A DNA stretch of 64,000 nucleotides from Patiria pectinifera (GCA_029964075.1 CM057135.1:6371001-6435000), one strand, 5' to 3'. Positions 1 through 12,613 are shown, numbered from the stretch's first letter. Notes: generated from the sequence alone by a model not told the origin. Numbers and translations are program-made.

Positions 1-360
1 TGTTATTGACAGCGTTCTCCAGCAGGTTGATTTGTTTGTTCAGGGAGACTCGCTTTGAGACCAGTTGTTGGAGCGGTACCGCTAGTCTTCGGACAAACTT
101 GTAGTCCTCAGGTTCTAGTCGGTGGGCTCTACTGGTTTGTTGCTTTTCTCTTGTTCTGGGTGCCGGTTTTTCCTTACTTTTTGTGTCTCTTAGTGAGATC
201 TGACTTATTGAAGTTTGCACTTCATGGGCCAGATGACTATGGAAGAGCGATTTTTGACTGTTGTCAGACGAGTCTGAGTCAGATGAATCAGTTTCAGGAA
301 TGACCTGTGCACATGGGAACGGCGAACTTGGAGGGCTTGATTCTTGGCTTGACATGATGT
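1..360. other. Unassigned sequence at window start
   Basis: No recognisable gene or repeat. It could be the upstream part of the LINE fragment that follows, but no reverse transcriptase motif is legible here. Confidence 0.3.
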
Positions 361-882
361 CTTAGTCTTCAATGGCTCTGAAGTTGAAAGAGTGCAATAT
401 TTTAAATTCCTTGGTGTTCATTTATCATCGGACTTGAAATGGCGATTTAATACGGATTTCATTGTTAAAAAAAACCCAGCAAAGATTGTTTTTTTTTTAG
501 ACGGCTGAGAAGCTTCCATGTCAATCAAAAACTGCTGTTGGAAGTTCTACAGGACGGTGATTTAAAGTGTCTTGACACAGTCAATACTCGTTTGGTGGGG
601 CAATGCCACTGCTGAGGACCGGAAGCGTATCAGCCGGATCGTTTGTACTGCAAGTTAGATCACTGGATGTCAACTTGATGATTTGTATCACTCTCGAGTT
701 AAGAAAAGGGCTCATTCTACTGTAGACGACAAGTTTCATCCGGCACACGACTTCTTCCAGCCTTTGCGATCAAAGAACCGTTATCGATCATTAAATCTGG
801 TTCAATTCGTACATTGCTTAGTTTTTACCCAACAGCTGTTCGCATTCTAAATGATGACACTTCGTGTGAACTAGAACCGTGA
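361..882 (+). mobile_element. L2/CR1-like LINE, degraded 3' end of reverse transcriptase
   Basis: Conceptual translation, with frame changes at homopolymer runs, gives the end of an L2-type reverse transcriptase. It contains a F-K-F-L-G-V-H-L thumb motif, then Q-Q-R-L-F-F-L-R-R-L-R-S-F-H-V-N. A V-W-W-G-N-A stretch follows, and then an I-R-T-L-L-S-F-Y-P-T-A-V-R-I-L-N terminal motif just before a stop at about 880. This order is the normal C-terminal half of L2/CR1 ORF2 proteins. Stops and frameshifts show it is dead. The fragment at 3599-4515 on the minus strand is a relative covering the same part of the protein. Confidence 0.75.
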
Positions 883-3598
883 ACGAGGCTGTATACATAG
901 CCACGCTTCAATCTATAGTAAAAACACTCTATTGTAATCCACGGTTACTGTGATTGAGTGGCCGTTCTAGCCGAATTTCGGCTACATTTGACAGAATATT
1001 TGCAAACAAAAATGAGTTGTACAGAAAATCCAGCAGAATATTTTTTTCGGCAGAATTATGTAGATGAAGGACAATGAAAAAAAATAGAGAAATATGGGCA
1101 CATTTGGTTTGAAAAACCTTCGGGTTTTTTTTTTTTAAAGATCCTGAAACAAACCCTTACACAATGGAACAGCAATATATACTGGGTGATTGGCAGACTT
1201 TCAAAGTGGATTTAGCAGAATTTTACATGGTATTACGGTCATCCTGCCATGTAAGACTGTCAGTCAGGTAACCATTGGTAGGACTCCTACCGTTTTGCGG
1301 AACTCGGGGTACCAGATTGTCATGTCTGTCTTTCGTTTCCTGATCATTTTGAAAACATTCGTTGTGACAAAGTTGTGCCGTATTTTACTAAGACTTTTTT
1401 GACAATGACTAGATCCAACACTCGCGTAAATTCACAGGAAGCTTAACAAGTAAGTGATTTACCTATTGGCAAAATTATACGTGGTTATATGTAGCGGATC
1501 GAAAGATATAATGATTTCGCTTGTATTTATGCGAGGGAAGCGCGTGGCGTTGTATACAACGCCATGTTCACGGGTCTAAGTGTGAACATGATTGCAGTTT
1601 TTAGGTGTAATATTATGGCATACATACTTGTTAAGTTTTACTGTCGTCTTTATGTCAAATTATTTTATTGTAGCTGTAATTGTATATAGGCCATACTGTT
1701 TTAGAATTAATGATATAATTATTATGTATATTTCTGTTTGTTCTTACTGTCTTTATAATTATAATTGTAACTGTGTACATGTGATGTTTTTGTGTGTATT
1801 TTCGTATGTATTTTTAATGTTTTAGGCACGCAAAATCATAGAGCATTTTACTGTACATTTATATATAAGTGACACTAAATAAATGAATGTATTCTGATAT
1901 ATTGTATTCTGAATAGCATAAAAGGATGTCAGACAATAATAAGACCTATAATAAGTATTAAACCACGAATAAGGATTATATAAATCAAAGAAACAACGTT
2001 ATTTATGCTTGCTTGTATCTGTGTTCCGAAGTAGTCATGCGAAAAAGAATACGGTTCCTTTTTCGATAACTTGAACATAACAGAAGGCAAACTTTCTGAA
2101 AAGTGCTGACTCGGCATTTAGTTAAATGAAAAAAACAAAAAAACACTCCCCTATTTTGTTTGTCAGACTTTTGTGGAGATTTATTACAACTATACACCGT
2201 ATAATACATCATGTGAACTTTGACTGTGGCCTGAACTTGACCTAGGCCGCCAAAACCGGGCAACCCCCTTTAGAATGACTTTTTGTGACCTGTACAGTAA
2301 GTGCATCGAATTTGGAGCTTTAATCCGGCGTGTCACGATATTTTCCTTAAGCCACTGGACTACATTCAAATCTAATCGTTAACCAAACAGGACATGTAAA
2401 TAAAGGAGCAGCATGCTACTGGGCTTGAACAGAAATTCATTTATGCACACATACATATACACAAGCCAAAATTCCATTCACAAATGAACTGGTGAACTAT
2501 TCACTGTCATGGTCAGTTTCATTTGTGGGGCAACTGGCACATTCCTATTACATATAAAGGATCATCCTCAACGAAAAATGTAAATTCTTGATTGAAACCT
2601 ATGACTTCTAATATTTATTTGGGGACCCATTAATATACGATACCCCCTGCATTATATAAAACAAATCCGAGCACATGCACTGAGCACATGACTACATGTC
2701 CTCATACATGTCGTACATATACCCAAGGCTTCTACAAAGCATTCAAACCCTCCATTAACTTGGATGGCTTCTTTTTAATTGTGCTAGTATTGCATTCCCC
2801 AGCACCTGTATTTAATCAATTTTAACACGTGTATATCCCCATGGAAAAAAATATATCATTCACAAAGTAATAACTAACTTCCATCCAGATCACTGAGTTT
2901 CATAATTGAGACTACGATATCATTATTTCTGCTGATTCCCAAACATTTAGTGTCCCAAAACTATTGTTATACAATTGACAATATATGAAGAGGGATTTAG
3001 ACAAATCACACTTTGAAAGCTTTATTAATTACAAAACAAAAACAAATTAAACAAAACTGCTTGTTCAAGCCTATGGTTTATAACGATATTTTCTTTCATC
3101 AAACTGTCAGCCTTACCTAAGGCTGAGAGTCAGCGGTCTCTTTATTGTACCACAAGTTATACTGAAAAATGAACTGAAAAGTTTTTCAAATGACAGACGA
3201 TTTCGGCCCTTAAAAATGTGATTCTGGGCCACTTTTTTGGGCTTTTGCTATTTCAACTTCAGTAGAAAGATGGCTGCCACCCGGAGTTGTGTTCTTATTC
3301 TCTCCAGCTGCGGTCACTAGAGAGAGCTACTGCCAATTTCGGGTTGGCTACATCTACGACCTAACAAACTTATTGCACATAGACTTTTCAATTTTACACG
3401 TTGGGTTCGTGAGGTATGACGATAATGAGCAACATGTTAATAATCTAAACACAATAAAAATGTCGATTCACGATTTACATCTGTAACACCTTCCCGTGTA
3501 TATCCATAACGATTAAATGCAAGCGGACGTTTAGTTTTCTTTTCTTTAACTTAAAAATGCACACCAAAAAAGAAGTCACACGGCCCATGTTGACGTCG
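883..3598. other. No gene seen; AT-rich with one perfect palindrome
   Basis: No coding similarity could be supported. A perfect 18-base palindrome, GGCGTTGTATACAACGCC, lies at 1546-1563. The stretch 1592-1890 is T-rich and ends in AATAAATGAATG, which resembles a LINE 3' UTR and tail. It may be the 3' end of the preceding LINE or of another insertion. Nothing was recognised in 1900-3598. Confidence 0.35.
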
Positions 3599-4515
3599 TT
3601 AGATTAGATAAGATTATATTGGATTAGATTGAACTTTTTTTCTCCACAAGAATTAAAATGGTCTTGACAGAAAACGGGTTATAAAAACATACAATCAGCA
3701 ATAAAAACATTTTTAAAGTGCAATATAGTTACCACAAACCTATAAATCCAGTAATTACATGTAAAAAAAAACTACTACATATATACACATATTACATGAG
3801 GGATCAGAGTCAGCCACATGCCAGATCATCGTCCCATCTGCTCATGGTACCAGTTGATGGCTGCTGGAACGAATAAACTGCCGTATCGCCGTGTCCAGAT
3901 CCTTCGTTGTAAAAAGCGGTTGGTTTGAAAGTCGGCAAGTCGGTAATGGGTGATGTGAGTCGGAAAGAACTGTCTTAATTTTATCGCACATAAGAGATCT
4001 TTTAAATGCATCTGGAGACTATTGTTGTAAACCAATAGCTTAACTAGCTTGCTTAACTATTCTGTCTGACTTAATTCGATTCTGGCACCTCATATTTCCG
4101 TAAAAACAAACAAGACAATATTTAACAATACGCTGTACATTGGACTGGTAAAACAGTTGTAAAATAATTTGATAAACGTGAAAAGAGTTGAGTTTGCGCA
4201 GAAAAAAAAACAATTTGCAGATTGTATTATTTTGACTTAGTACATGCGTCAAATTTCAATTGGTCATCAATTTTAGTTCCCAAATATTTATATACAGACA
4301 CTGCTTCAAAACATTCGCCTTTAATGATAGCTGCTGTAATTGGAGATTTTTTTCTAAAATCAATCACCATCTCATTGGTTTTGTTGATATTGATTTCTAG
4401 ATAGTTATCATCACACCACTGAGTAAATTGTGCCACCTCACCAGTGAAACAATCTAGAGATTCTTGTTTTCCTTCCAGAAAGCCAACAATAGCAGCGTCA
4501 TCGGCATTCCTAATT
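3599..4515 (-). mobile_element. L2-like LINE, 5'-truncated reverse transcriptase
   Basis: Read on the minus strand from about 4515, translation starts at the catalytic box (N-A-D-D-A-A-I-V-G, normally Y/F-A-D-D). It continues with F-T-Q-W-C-D-D-N-Y-L-E-I-N, then K-T-N-E-M-V-I-D-F-R-K-K-S and Y-K-Y-L-G-T-K-I-D-D-Q-L. After frame changes it reaches the C-terminal R-R-Y-G-S-L-F-V-P-A-A-I-N motif near 3850. These are hallmarks of L2-type LINEs. The low-coordinate end has short GATTAGATAA-type repeats (3599-3630) that suit a microsatellite-like 3' tail. 5' truncation and frameshifts make it inactive. Confidence 0.8.
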
Positions 4516-5964
4516 ATTCCATGTTATGTTATGTTGTAGGTGATCTTGATCTGTTTGAAGTTTGGAGTTGATCTGAGCAAAGACGGTATCAATTTATTGC
4601 AATTAGTTATATTTCCCAAAAGAAGTCAACAATTAAAAAGAATATCATAAATTGTAAGGATTGTTAAGTTGACTAATACTCCTAACTCATACACAGGTCA
4701 TCTTTTGGCAAGAATGAAGAGGATACAATGCACATAATAAGGGATACCCAAATCGCAATACAATTCAAATGTCGTACATGTGAGTACATGTACATTGTAC
4801 GTGCAGGGGATGTTTAAAAGTCGAGGCGTGTCCGAGTTTGCTTATTGCCACGAAATATAGGGAAATTTTAGACCTACCCTTTGATCGACATTTAAGGCAA
4901 AAATCAAAATAATAACTGTAAGGGTTGAATTTTAAAAAAACATTTTAAAGGAAAAGAGGTCTTTTCTAACTTCCGGTCTGATTACGTCAGCATTTTTTTT
5001 TTCGCGCACAGGAATTGTATGCATTTAGGTCATCATATATACTAATGTTGAAGCGATTACCGCAAACTTCGCCAAAGACATCGATTGAAAATTCATTTTA
5101 ATTGTTTTTTAACCTACTGCGCTAGAAGGCGCTATTAATTATATGACGTCATCGGTATTGTTTTTCGGTATAGCACAACCTAACCAGAGACACACATCGT
5201 TGAACGCAAGTTGACAACTTTTTCCACATTCAAATTATAAGGCACTGCCGGCTCGGACCGGAAGAGTAACGTGATTTGGCGGGCACGAGATAACATGAAG
5301 ATCCTTAATTAGCTATAGATTCCCAAAAAAAAATTCAAGTAAAGGTCTCTCACGTTTGATTTTCTATTGATTTCCAAAGATTAAATACTCTAATTCTTGA
5401 CCCATGATATTGTACTCATGACTCCACTCTTTGGGACACAACTACGAAGGAGACTATGCCTGTGGTGACTTTGAATGACGTATGACAAGATAAATGCCAA
5501 AGGCCGCACATTATGGTCGTGCACAAAGTCTATGGGATTTTCGGTGTGGAAAAAAGACGGAAGAAAAACTTGAGCTATGGTTGTTCGATTGAGAAAACAA
5601 AGGCTTTTTCGTAACTTTCTTTGAATATATATATTCAGCAGATATATTTGAAAATGCATAAAAAAATCGTAAAGAAATCGACTGTTCACGTATATTGTCA
5701 CCTCGGATTTTGCATACTAATAACATTATTTGACTTTCCCGTCACAGTTTTATGACGATCCAACCAGCCGTTTTGTATCCAAACAATCTCATCTATAATG
5801 AGTGAAGTTCATAACATGATCGAATTTGTCTAAAAAGGCAAAAACGATTCAAGTCAGCAGAAATCATTTTACCATTACGATACCAAATTAAGCAAGATTT
5901 GGCACAATTAAGTGAACCTTTATGGTTATGGTTAATACTTCAACGAAATTTTACTTTTTTATCT
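4516..5964. other. No gene or repeat recognised
   Basis: AT-rich sequence with only short, unsupported open frames on both strands. No splice-bounded coding exon or repeat structure was seen. Confidence 0.4.
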
Positions 5965-7730
5965 GATTCTTTTTAAGAAACGCTCTGTTTAAGAAACATC
6001 TGCACCGGGGTCTGTTTATAAGTCGCCCACCGCGGCAACGATGAGTTCCTTCTCAGGACTTTTCTGTCGGTCTGTTCTGTCGGCATTGACGAAGCCTCCA
6101 TATGAGCCCCTTCCTGATGCCTCTCTGATTGTGAATTCTTTCCTGTGTAGGCACAGCCACGCCCTGCGGGAGATCCAACTCGGCCCCTAAAACGACTGGC
6201 CGCGTGGAAGGTTCCAGCTGAGTTTTTTTTCTGATTTATCAGGAAGCCTAACCGGACTGCTCGTTCTTGCGTTAGACTGATTGTCCTTAGAGTCTCCTCT
6301 CTGGTTGCCAATCGTCGAGGTAAACAAAAACCTTAATGTTTCGTTTCGGCAGAACTGAAGCAACATATTTTGCTATTCTGTTAAACACCGAACGGAAGGC
6401 AACTGAACTCGTAAATTCTTCCGTCGTACCGAAACCGAAGGAAGTGAACATTGTCCATTGAAATTGGAACATTTAGGTATGCATCCTGTAAATCTAGTGA
6501 GGCTGCCCAAGCTGATACCGGCAATGCCTCGAGAACTGTACGCAGCGTCTCCATCTTGAATCTTTTTGGCCGAAAATACCTGTGTAACCCCAACAATCCT
6601 GAATCCTCCAATTTCAATATGATTTTGCACACCCCCAAGGGAGTAAGGGTTTCAGATTCAGTACGAGACGCCACTCGACGGGGTTCTTCTTTGGTGTTAG
6701 GAAGAATGACGAGTGGAATCCGTGCCTGGTATCTCCCTGTTGAACCAGGTGAATTGCTTGCCTCTGGAATAGGGTTTGAATTTCGCTTCCCAGTGCAAGG
6801 TGTTGTTGCTTGCATACCCCTACCTAAGAGTGTCCTGTTGTACCCATTTGTCTTGACAGAAAAGAGCCCAAATCTTTGCGAAATATCTGGGACGGACTCC
6901 TACTGGCCCTGTGTAGTAGGCCGTGGTAGTTAAATAGTCACTTACGCCAGGATCCTCGGCGGTATCCTCCCTAACTTGTCTTAGGCCAGTGAGTGTATAG
7001 GGGCCGAAAGGTGCGCTCTCGCGAATCGGGGGGTGGATGTACTGTATCTCTTGTCGAAAGAGGGCGCCATTTCTTTACCGCCGCTAGATTCTTGATCCGA
7101 TCGGCACAAGATCGATCAATTGGAAAGACCACGAAATCCTGAGTAAGGGGGTCAGCAGGGCCCATACGTTTTATTATAGGATCGGCGGCCACTTTTATCT
7201 GGCGCCGGTTCGTCAGCCGGGTCGATCTTTCTGACCCCCAGCTTAAGTCGTGTGTTTGTCTACGGCTGCACGGGGGCGTGCACGGTTGTCAGAATCCGAA
7301 GATAAATTATCGTAGGGATCATCTGACATCTGATCAGCTGACTTGGACGACGAATGATCTTGTGAAGGGCCAACAGTAAAAGGTTCGCTGACCGAAGTTT
7401 GTCCAGTCGGTTTAGAAACCAACGATACTATCGTGGCCAATAACTGCTGGGAACTCTGTAAAGACATCTATTTATGCCATCGGACCGAGAGCTCCGGCGA
7501 CGCGAACGTTGGGAACCCAAAGAATAGCTCAAAACGGACTCCCCTGAAGAGGAACTGGAGCTATAATAATGGCGTCGGGGTTTCTTGTGACGGCGATGCT
7601 TACCCTTAGAAGCCGTATCTCTCCGGCTCCTGTGAGTCCCGGACGACCGGGTCTGATCTGTTTCGTGGGGGTTATCCCGGAAATTATCCGGTTCATCCCA
7701 GTCCGGCGCAGTATTTTCGGCACGGGGGGC
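5965..7730 (-). mobile_element. DIRS-like (tyrosine-recombinase-class) retrotransposon fragment
   Basis: Minus-strand sequence carries a DIRS-type reverse transcriptase (next entry). Upstream of it, at higher coordinates, is a serine/aspartate/arginine-rich region at about 7243-7467 that resembles a DIRS Gag. The region is clearly more GC-rich than its surroundings. The tyrosine recombinase ORF expected downstream of RNase H is absent, because recognisable sequence stops at about 5965. The split direct or inverted repeats of a complete DIRS element were not found. Confidence 0.7.
6000..6900 (-). pseudogene. DIRS-type reverse transcriptase/RNase H, frameshifted
   Basis: From about 6900 downwards the minus strand reads G-F-H-S-S-F-F-L-T-P-K-K, then L-V-L-N-L-K-P-L. 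F-K-M-E-T-L-R-T-V-L-E-A-L follows, then S-L-D-L-Q-D-A-Y-L-N-V-P-I, then F-S-C-L-P-F-G-V. In a second frame comes V-F-V-Y-L-D-D-W with the catalytic LDD. L-G-F-L-I-N-Q-K-K and, after another frame change, V-V-L-G-A-E-L-D-L-P-Q-G mark the start of RNase H. The F-K-M-E-T-L and V-Y-L-D-D-W boxes are diagnostic for DIRS/PAT/Ngaro-class enzymes rather than Ty3/gypsy. At least three frame changes show it is inactive. Confidence 0.82.
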
Positions 7731-7835
7731 TAAGGGCCCGGAGGACTTTTGCTCGTCCCCGGGTTGGCCTTCTTTCTAACCACATGCTTTACTGGAAATT
7801 GGGACTTGGGGTCTGGAAGAAGCCACCCTCTTTCC

Positions 7836-8125
7836 TTTTCCAAGGCACCGGAGGCTATAGGCCCGGAAGGCATAGCCCCTGACCCAGCATGGTCAGATAT
7901 TTTGCTTTTCTCTATACCGGGAATAGGAGCTACAGGCCTCGAAGGCGTAGCCCTATTCCCTTCGCCCGGTGTACCGGAGGCCAGAGGCCCAGAAAGCGTG
8001 TCTCCAGTACATGGGTGGCTTAGTCGGTTGCCGTCTGAAGTATGGGGATCGGAGGCTCGATCGGAGGCGCAGCCCCAGCGTGTTGGGTATCTTACCGGGG
8101 GGCCAGAGGCCCGGTAAGGGTGTCC
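7836..8125. repeat. GC-rich imperfect tandem repeat
   Basis: About four imperfect copies of a roughly 75-base unit built around CCGGAGGC...AGGCCCGGAAGGC. The block lies at the upstream edge of the DIRS-like fragment and may be part of its Gag or leader region, since the whole GC-rich island spans about 6900-8125. Confidence 0.5.
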
Positions 8126-10229
8126 CCGGTTAGCGACTTAAGGTGTACCAATTTTTTTCTTGGTCGGTCGTTAATGTTGATGACCCGGAAGAACTACTTC
8201 CATGGCCACCGGGAATTGAGCCAAGACGAAACTGCGTCCCATTTGTCATCTTCCCATACGGCAGACCTCGCAGGTATTTTGAGGCGTACATGGGCGACAA
8301 CGTGGGCACAAATAATAAGTGCCTAACGTGCCCTGGGTTCAATACGGCGACACGCGCAGCATGTAACCAAATAGGGTGGAGTAATGCATGCTTTAGTCTT
8401 GCGTAACACCGCCATGATGATTCTATAAGTTACAACGAGACGAAACAACTGGTGATTTTCAGTAACGAAAAAAATCAAACAAAAAAAATAACATATTATG
8501 TTTAAAAAAAATTTAAAAAAATCGGTCACTGGTCAGCGCGCGCGTCGATTTTAATGATGCGCGTCAATCTTTTTTTTCAAAATGTTCCGCGGTAGCTCCA
8601 AAAGCGCCCTCTTTTGCCGCACCTCCTCAATTTTTTTTTTACCAAAGAGCACCAAGGAATGGGAAATTGCACCAAGGCAAATGATCGAGGGCACCAAGGC
8701 AAATTATGGAGGACACCAATGTACATGAGGACACCAAAAAAAAGAGCAAAATCTTGTCTGTACAATCCAAGCCTCAAAAAAAAAAAAAGTCGCGTCGCCA
8801 CATCAATTCCGGAACTTTGGTCTGACCACAGACCGAGTATTTTATTTTTTGGCCTAATGAGTGGTATTTTCTTTCACAAATTTAGAAAAAAACGACACAC
8901 ACTTTGTGTAAAACTAAATTGATATTTTACTATAAATAAATACTTAGTGATAAGGAAGGAAATTGCAAGTCCTTCGGGAGCTTCACAATTCTACGTCTCA
9001 CTCGTGTGAGAGCAAGAGAAAGAAAACGAGGTTACCAGACTGATGCGGGTACAGAAGGCTTGGGCGCTACGGGCGCTATTTACTGTGGTATGAAACGCTA
9101 GCGATTGGGAGCCTTATGCTAAAGAAATATGTAAACGTAAGGTTTACAAGATACAAGAGTCCCAAAAGTGAACCTGTCTGAGTGGTGCTCAGCTTAAAAT
9201 TTACAGTTTTCTAGGCTTATGACATGTTTGGAGAGTTTCCTGGCAAATTTCCCCATGTCATGAGCATAAAAAGCTGGAAATTTCAAGCCAAGTCGTGTTT
9301 AATGCTAGTCGTGTCAGTTTTGTCAGGGCAGTTGTGGTTCCATGTTCTGTCAGACTGTACAGTAATTTTATTGAGGGCATAGCTGTAGCATGTGTAGTAG
9401 GCGTTCACTTGAACGTAATTTTTTTTTTAAGTAATACTCATTTTCATGTTAGGCCTTGTAAAGTAACGTATGCACTATCGTACTGCACACCACAGAGGAA
9501 TTACAATATCTAAACACACTAATGTCAGCATTGTAACTTTTTGTAATTAAATGCTCTTGTGCTCTTGAGTGAAAAGTGCTTTTAACTAAAGTGCAATGGA
9601 AAAGATTGAAAATATATGTTGCTCCCCAACCCCTATTTTGACAGCCCTACCATAATTATTAGGTTTTTTTGTGGGGGATGGGGGTGGGGGAAACAAACAA
9701 ACAAACCATAACAAAACAACAACCAAAGAAAACACACATTGAGCCAGACAGAATTCGGGGGCGCCTCCCAGATTTTAGTTTGATGATATACGCAATAACT
9801 ATTTACAAAGATAAACCAAGAGTAAATTGATAGAAAGAGATAAATATAATATTGGGTGAAACTTACGAACTATAAGACCAGTGCAGTGGCGTGGCTGGAG
9901 GAGAGCGCACAGCAAACAGAACCTCAACGTAACAGTGTGTGATAAAGCAAAGAAAAGAATGACCAACGCCCAATTGCGCGCACCTGCCTTATATACCCAT
10001 AATGTGCACCCGACCAGAAAAGGTATTAAAGGAATGCAAAATATGTTTGGAGCTTAACCGCTGTGTTGCAAGTGGCGAAAAGAGTCTTTGTTACATGTCT
10101 TTGCAGATTTTTTCATAACCGGTTAAAGAATGCAGATAATAAATTGCAAACAATACCCAGTACATTTTCTATGCCCATTACCTGTCAGAAATACAGCAAG
10201 TAATGTCAAGTGTATCAATTACAATGCGT
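8126..10229. other. No gene recognised; short low-complexity repeats
   Basis: Holds a small repeated GCACCAAGGCAAAT-like motif at about 8646-8740, several A and T runs, and a CAAA-rich stretch at about 9690-9740. No supported coding exon was found. Confidence 0.4.
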
Positions 10230-11440
10230 CAGAGTTCAGGCAAATTACATGGTGCTGAAAGTGTAAATGCAAGTATGATTAAAGATAGGGATCAACTGAA
10301 GATATACAGCACTCTGATAGTCGCTATAAGTTCTTGAAACCATTCAGAGGTACACCTCCATACGGGCAAGCAGCTCAGAAAGATGTGACGGCTATGATGA
10401 GATAACTTGGGATACCAACATAGTCTTGCTCATTTTCAGCTACTAACATGAGGTGGCCTGAAATCATAAATTCATTATTGAGGCAACAAGGCAATGCTAA
10501 TGACATTGAAGATTTGGATTGGAATGACAAGTGTAAACTATTGCGTAGTAATCCAGTGACGGTAGCTTGAGTATTTGATCAACGATTCCACACGTTTTTG
10601 AAAGATGTCATCTTGTCGGGAACTCAGTCTATTGGCAAATGGAATAACCTTTTTATAAGAGTTGAATTTCAGCAGAGGGGAAGTCCACATACTCACGTCT
10701 ATTGTGGATTAAGAATGGTCTAAGACTGGGATTTGATGATGTTGAAGAAGTTATTGCTAAATGCCTTCAAAGGAAGAGAACCCGGGGATGAATGATATAA
10801 TAGGTCTCATGCAGGTACATGGGAAAAATCCAAAATCTTGTAACAGAAGGGGCTCTGAGTGCAGATAAACTTTCGTAGAGCACCATCCAATAGAACATTC
10901 ATTTTTCTAAATCATCAAACTGATAATGATGATGGATGGATACATACATACATAATCAAAGTAGAACTGAGGCTGCCGTGATAAAATACCCTCGGTTGTC
11001 GAAGGATAAATACCCCGAGAAATACGGTTACTCCTCTATATTCCGACACCCCTATGTTCCGACTGCACATATTCCTATTCCTAACCCTAACCCTAACCCT
11101 AACCGGGAGTAACACAATCTAGGTTGTCGGAACATAGGGGTGTCGGAACATAGAGCAGTCACCAGAAATACTACCGCAGTATATTGCAGCTATTTTTACA
11201 AGTATATTAACATGCTCAGTTGAACCAGCTCAATTCGAAACCCATTAAAAGTTATATAAAGATGGAGCTTTATGCCTAAAAGATCAGTTTAAAGCTGTGA
11301 GATGCATTGTTGAAAGTAATCGCTCTTTGTATGAAGCAAATGCAAAGGCTCTTGAAGCAGAAGAACAGTTCGTGAAAAAATGGTCCTCAGGTAGTTGCTT
11401 GGACTTTGATTTGTCCTAAGTCTGAGCAAGACAGGATTGA
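10230..11440 (+). pseudogene. Helitron Rep/helicase relic
   Basis: Broken reading frames give a Helitron N-terminal (HUH-type Rep) domain. Present are F-L-K-P-F-R-G-T-P-P-Y, then S-F-S-A-T-N-M-R-W-P-E-I-I, then [22 protein letters not shown] follows, then [15 protein letters not shown]. The last is the two-histidine metal-binding motif of rolling-circle replication initiators. A further piece at about 11280-11440 contains V-A-W-T-L-I-C-P-K-S-E-Q-D-R-I-D, like the region after Rep. Between the pieces sits the inverted repeat at 11034-11155. Many stops show it is inactive, and no Helitron ends (TC start, hairpin plus CTRR) were located. Confidence 0.78.
11034..11155. repeat. Inverted repeat enclosing telomere-type repeats
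   Basis: Two nearly perfect 30-base arms (11034-11063 and 11126-11155) are inverted copies built on the motif TTCCGACACCCCTATGTTCC. The loop contains about four tandem CCCTAA units (11080-11104), the animal telomere repeat. The structure interrupts the Helitron relic, so it is probably a small MITE-like insertion. No clear target duplication was seen. Confidence 0.75.
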
Positions 11441-11482
11441 TTCAAAAACAATATCATTTTTTTTTTATTATTAACGATACAA

Positions 11483-11986
11483 ATGAATCCGTTCAAGAGT
11501 GAATACCTCGAGGCATATCGTGAACTGCCAGATAAAATGCCAACGATAAAACCATCATCCGAAACAGATCAATGTGAGCACGTTATCATGCTCGACGATA
11601 TCAAGAGTGTGTATTGTAAAAAGTGTGGATTACATATAGAACGATATATGAATTTTTCGGCAGAATATACGCACGGAAAAATAGTCCATCAGTCTGTTAA
11701 AAAAAAAACAACAGTCGACTAATACTAAACAATTATTCAACGATATAAACGTAGAAACAAACCCCAAGGACACCCAAGCAACAATTCATAAATATAACGC
11801 GATTGTTAACTACAAAACATTGAGGGGAAATGGATGTGTCAAAAAGATCGTTAATAGCAGCGTGTTATTATCACGTCGTTGGATTAGATTTGATAATTTG
11901 ATAAAGCCTTAAAAAGATGCGACGATTACAGAGGTGGGGCGGAGGGAACCGTTTGTAGAGGTGATATAAAGGGCATTGATGTATAA
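11483..11986 (+). pseudogene. TFIIB-like zinc-ribbon/cyclin protein, decayed copy 1
   Basis: Starts M-N-P-F-K-S-E-Y, close to the intact copy at 37522. A zinc-ribbon-like C-x-H...C-K-K-C segment follows at residues about 31-52. The first frame stops at 11722. A second frame then resumes with the family signature Y-N-A-I-V-N-Y-K-T-L-R-G-N-G-C-V-K, and that too breaks within the predicted cyclin-fold helix. The last bases up to the stop at about 11984 align with the end of copy 2. It lies convergent to the membrane-protein relic on the minus strand, the same arrangement as at 37.5-38.5 kb. Confidence 0.7.
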
Positions 11987-11989
11987 CTC

Positions 11990-12613
11990 GGTTGATCGCT
12001 TTCATAATGTTTATTCATTGAGAATTCGAAGTTGTAAGTTTTTCGATAAGAGATTTTTTTTTTCTTTCGTCAACTGTTCGTCTACCCGTTTTTTAACTTC
12101 TTTATCAAAGTCCGCATCGTATTCTAATTTTTGGAGCTTCGTGCTAGTCTTTGATATAATTTTTTTCTTTGAGGTCGTTAAATTTTTTGAGCTCGCTCGT
12201 TATTAATAAAACTCTTCGTGCGATATATCTCCGTCGTTGATGGCTTGTTTTTAGCGTCTGCTAATATTCTAATCTGATCGTGCTTTTTAAGCTTGGTGGA
12301 TAGTCGCTTAGACGCGAATCTAAGTAAAATGTCTTCACCGAAAGCACCTATAAACGTTCCTTCTAATACTAATCCAACGGGGGCGGATATAATACCCAAG
12401 AGATCAGGGATACTGACAACCCCCGCTATAGCACCCAATCCTTCAACTCCCATTTCTACGTAAACGTATCGATCATTCTTTTTAACTTTTTATAAGTGCG
12501 TTCTCGGTGGTTTTTCTCTTTTTAAGTCTGTACACTTTTGTTTCTTTGTTACTATTTAATCCGAGTAATTCTCCAGAAGTATCGGGATATATTGGCTTAT
12601 TATCTATAGTCAT
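11990..12613 (-). pseudogene. Glycine-rich membrane-associated protein, decayed copy 1
   Basis: On the minus strand a start at 12613 gives M-T-I-D-N-K-P-I-Y-P-D-T-S-G, then E-T-K-V-Y-R-L-K-K. After a frame change come H-R-E-R-T-Y-K-K-L-K-R and a hydrophobic glycine/alanine-rich segment (G-L-G-A-I-A-G-V-V-S-I-P onward), then K-L-K-K-H-D-Q-I-R-I-L-A. It matches the copy at 37893-38580 almost residue by residue but carries about three frame-breaking deletions. These include a net 31-base loss after K-V-Y-R-L-K-K and a 4-base loss before the hydrophobic segment. Product unknown; the glycine-rich hydrophobic stretch suggests membrane insertion. Confidence 0.65.

Noticed and set aside
7749..8326. 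Plus-strand proline/glycine-rich frames
   Set aside because: They lie in GC-rich imperfect repeats at the edge of the minus-strand DIRS-like element and have no family similarity.
11080..11104. Chromosome end
   Set aside because: Only four telomere units, inside an inverted repeat with normal sequence on both sides.
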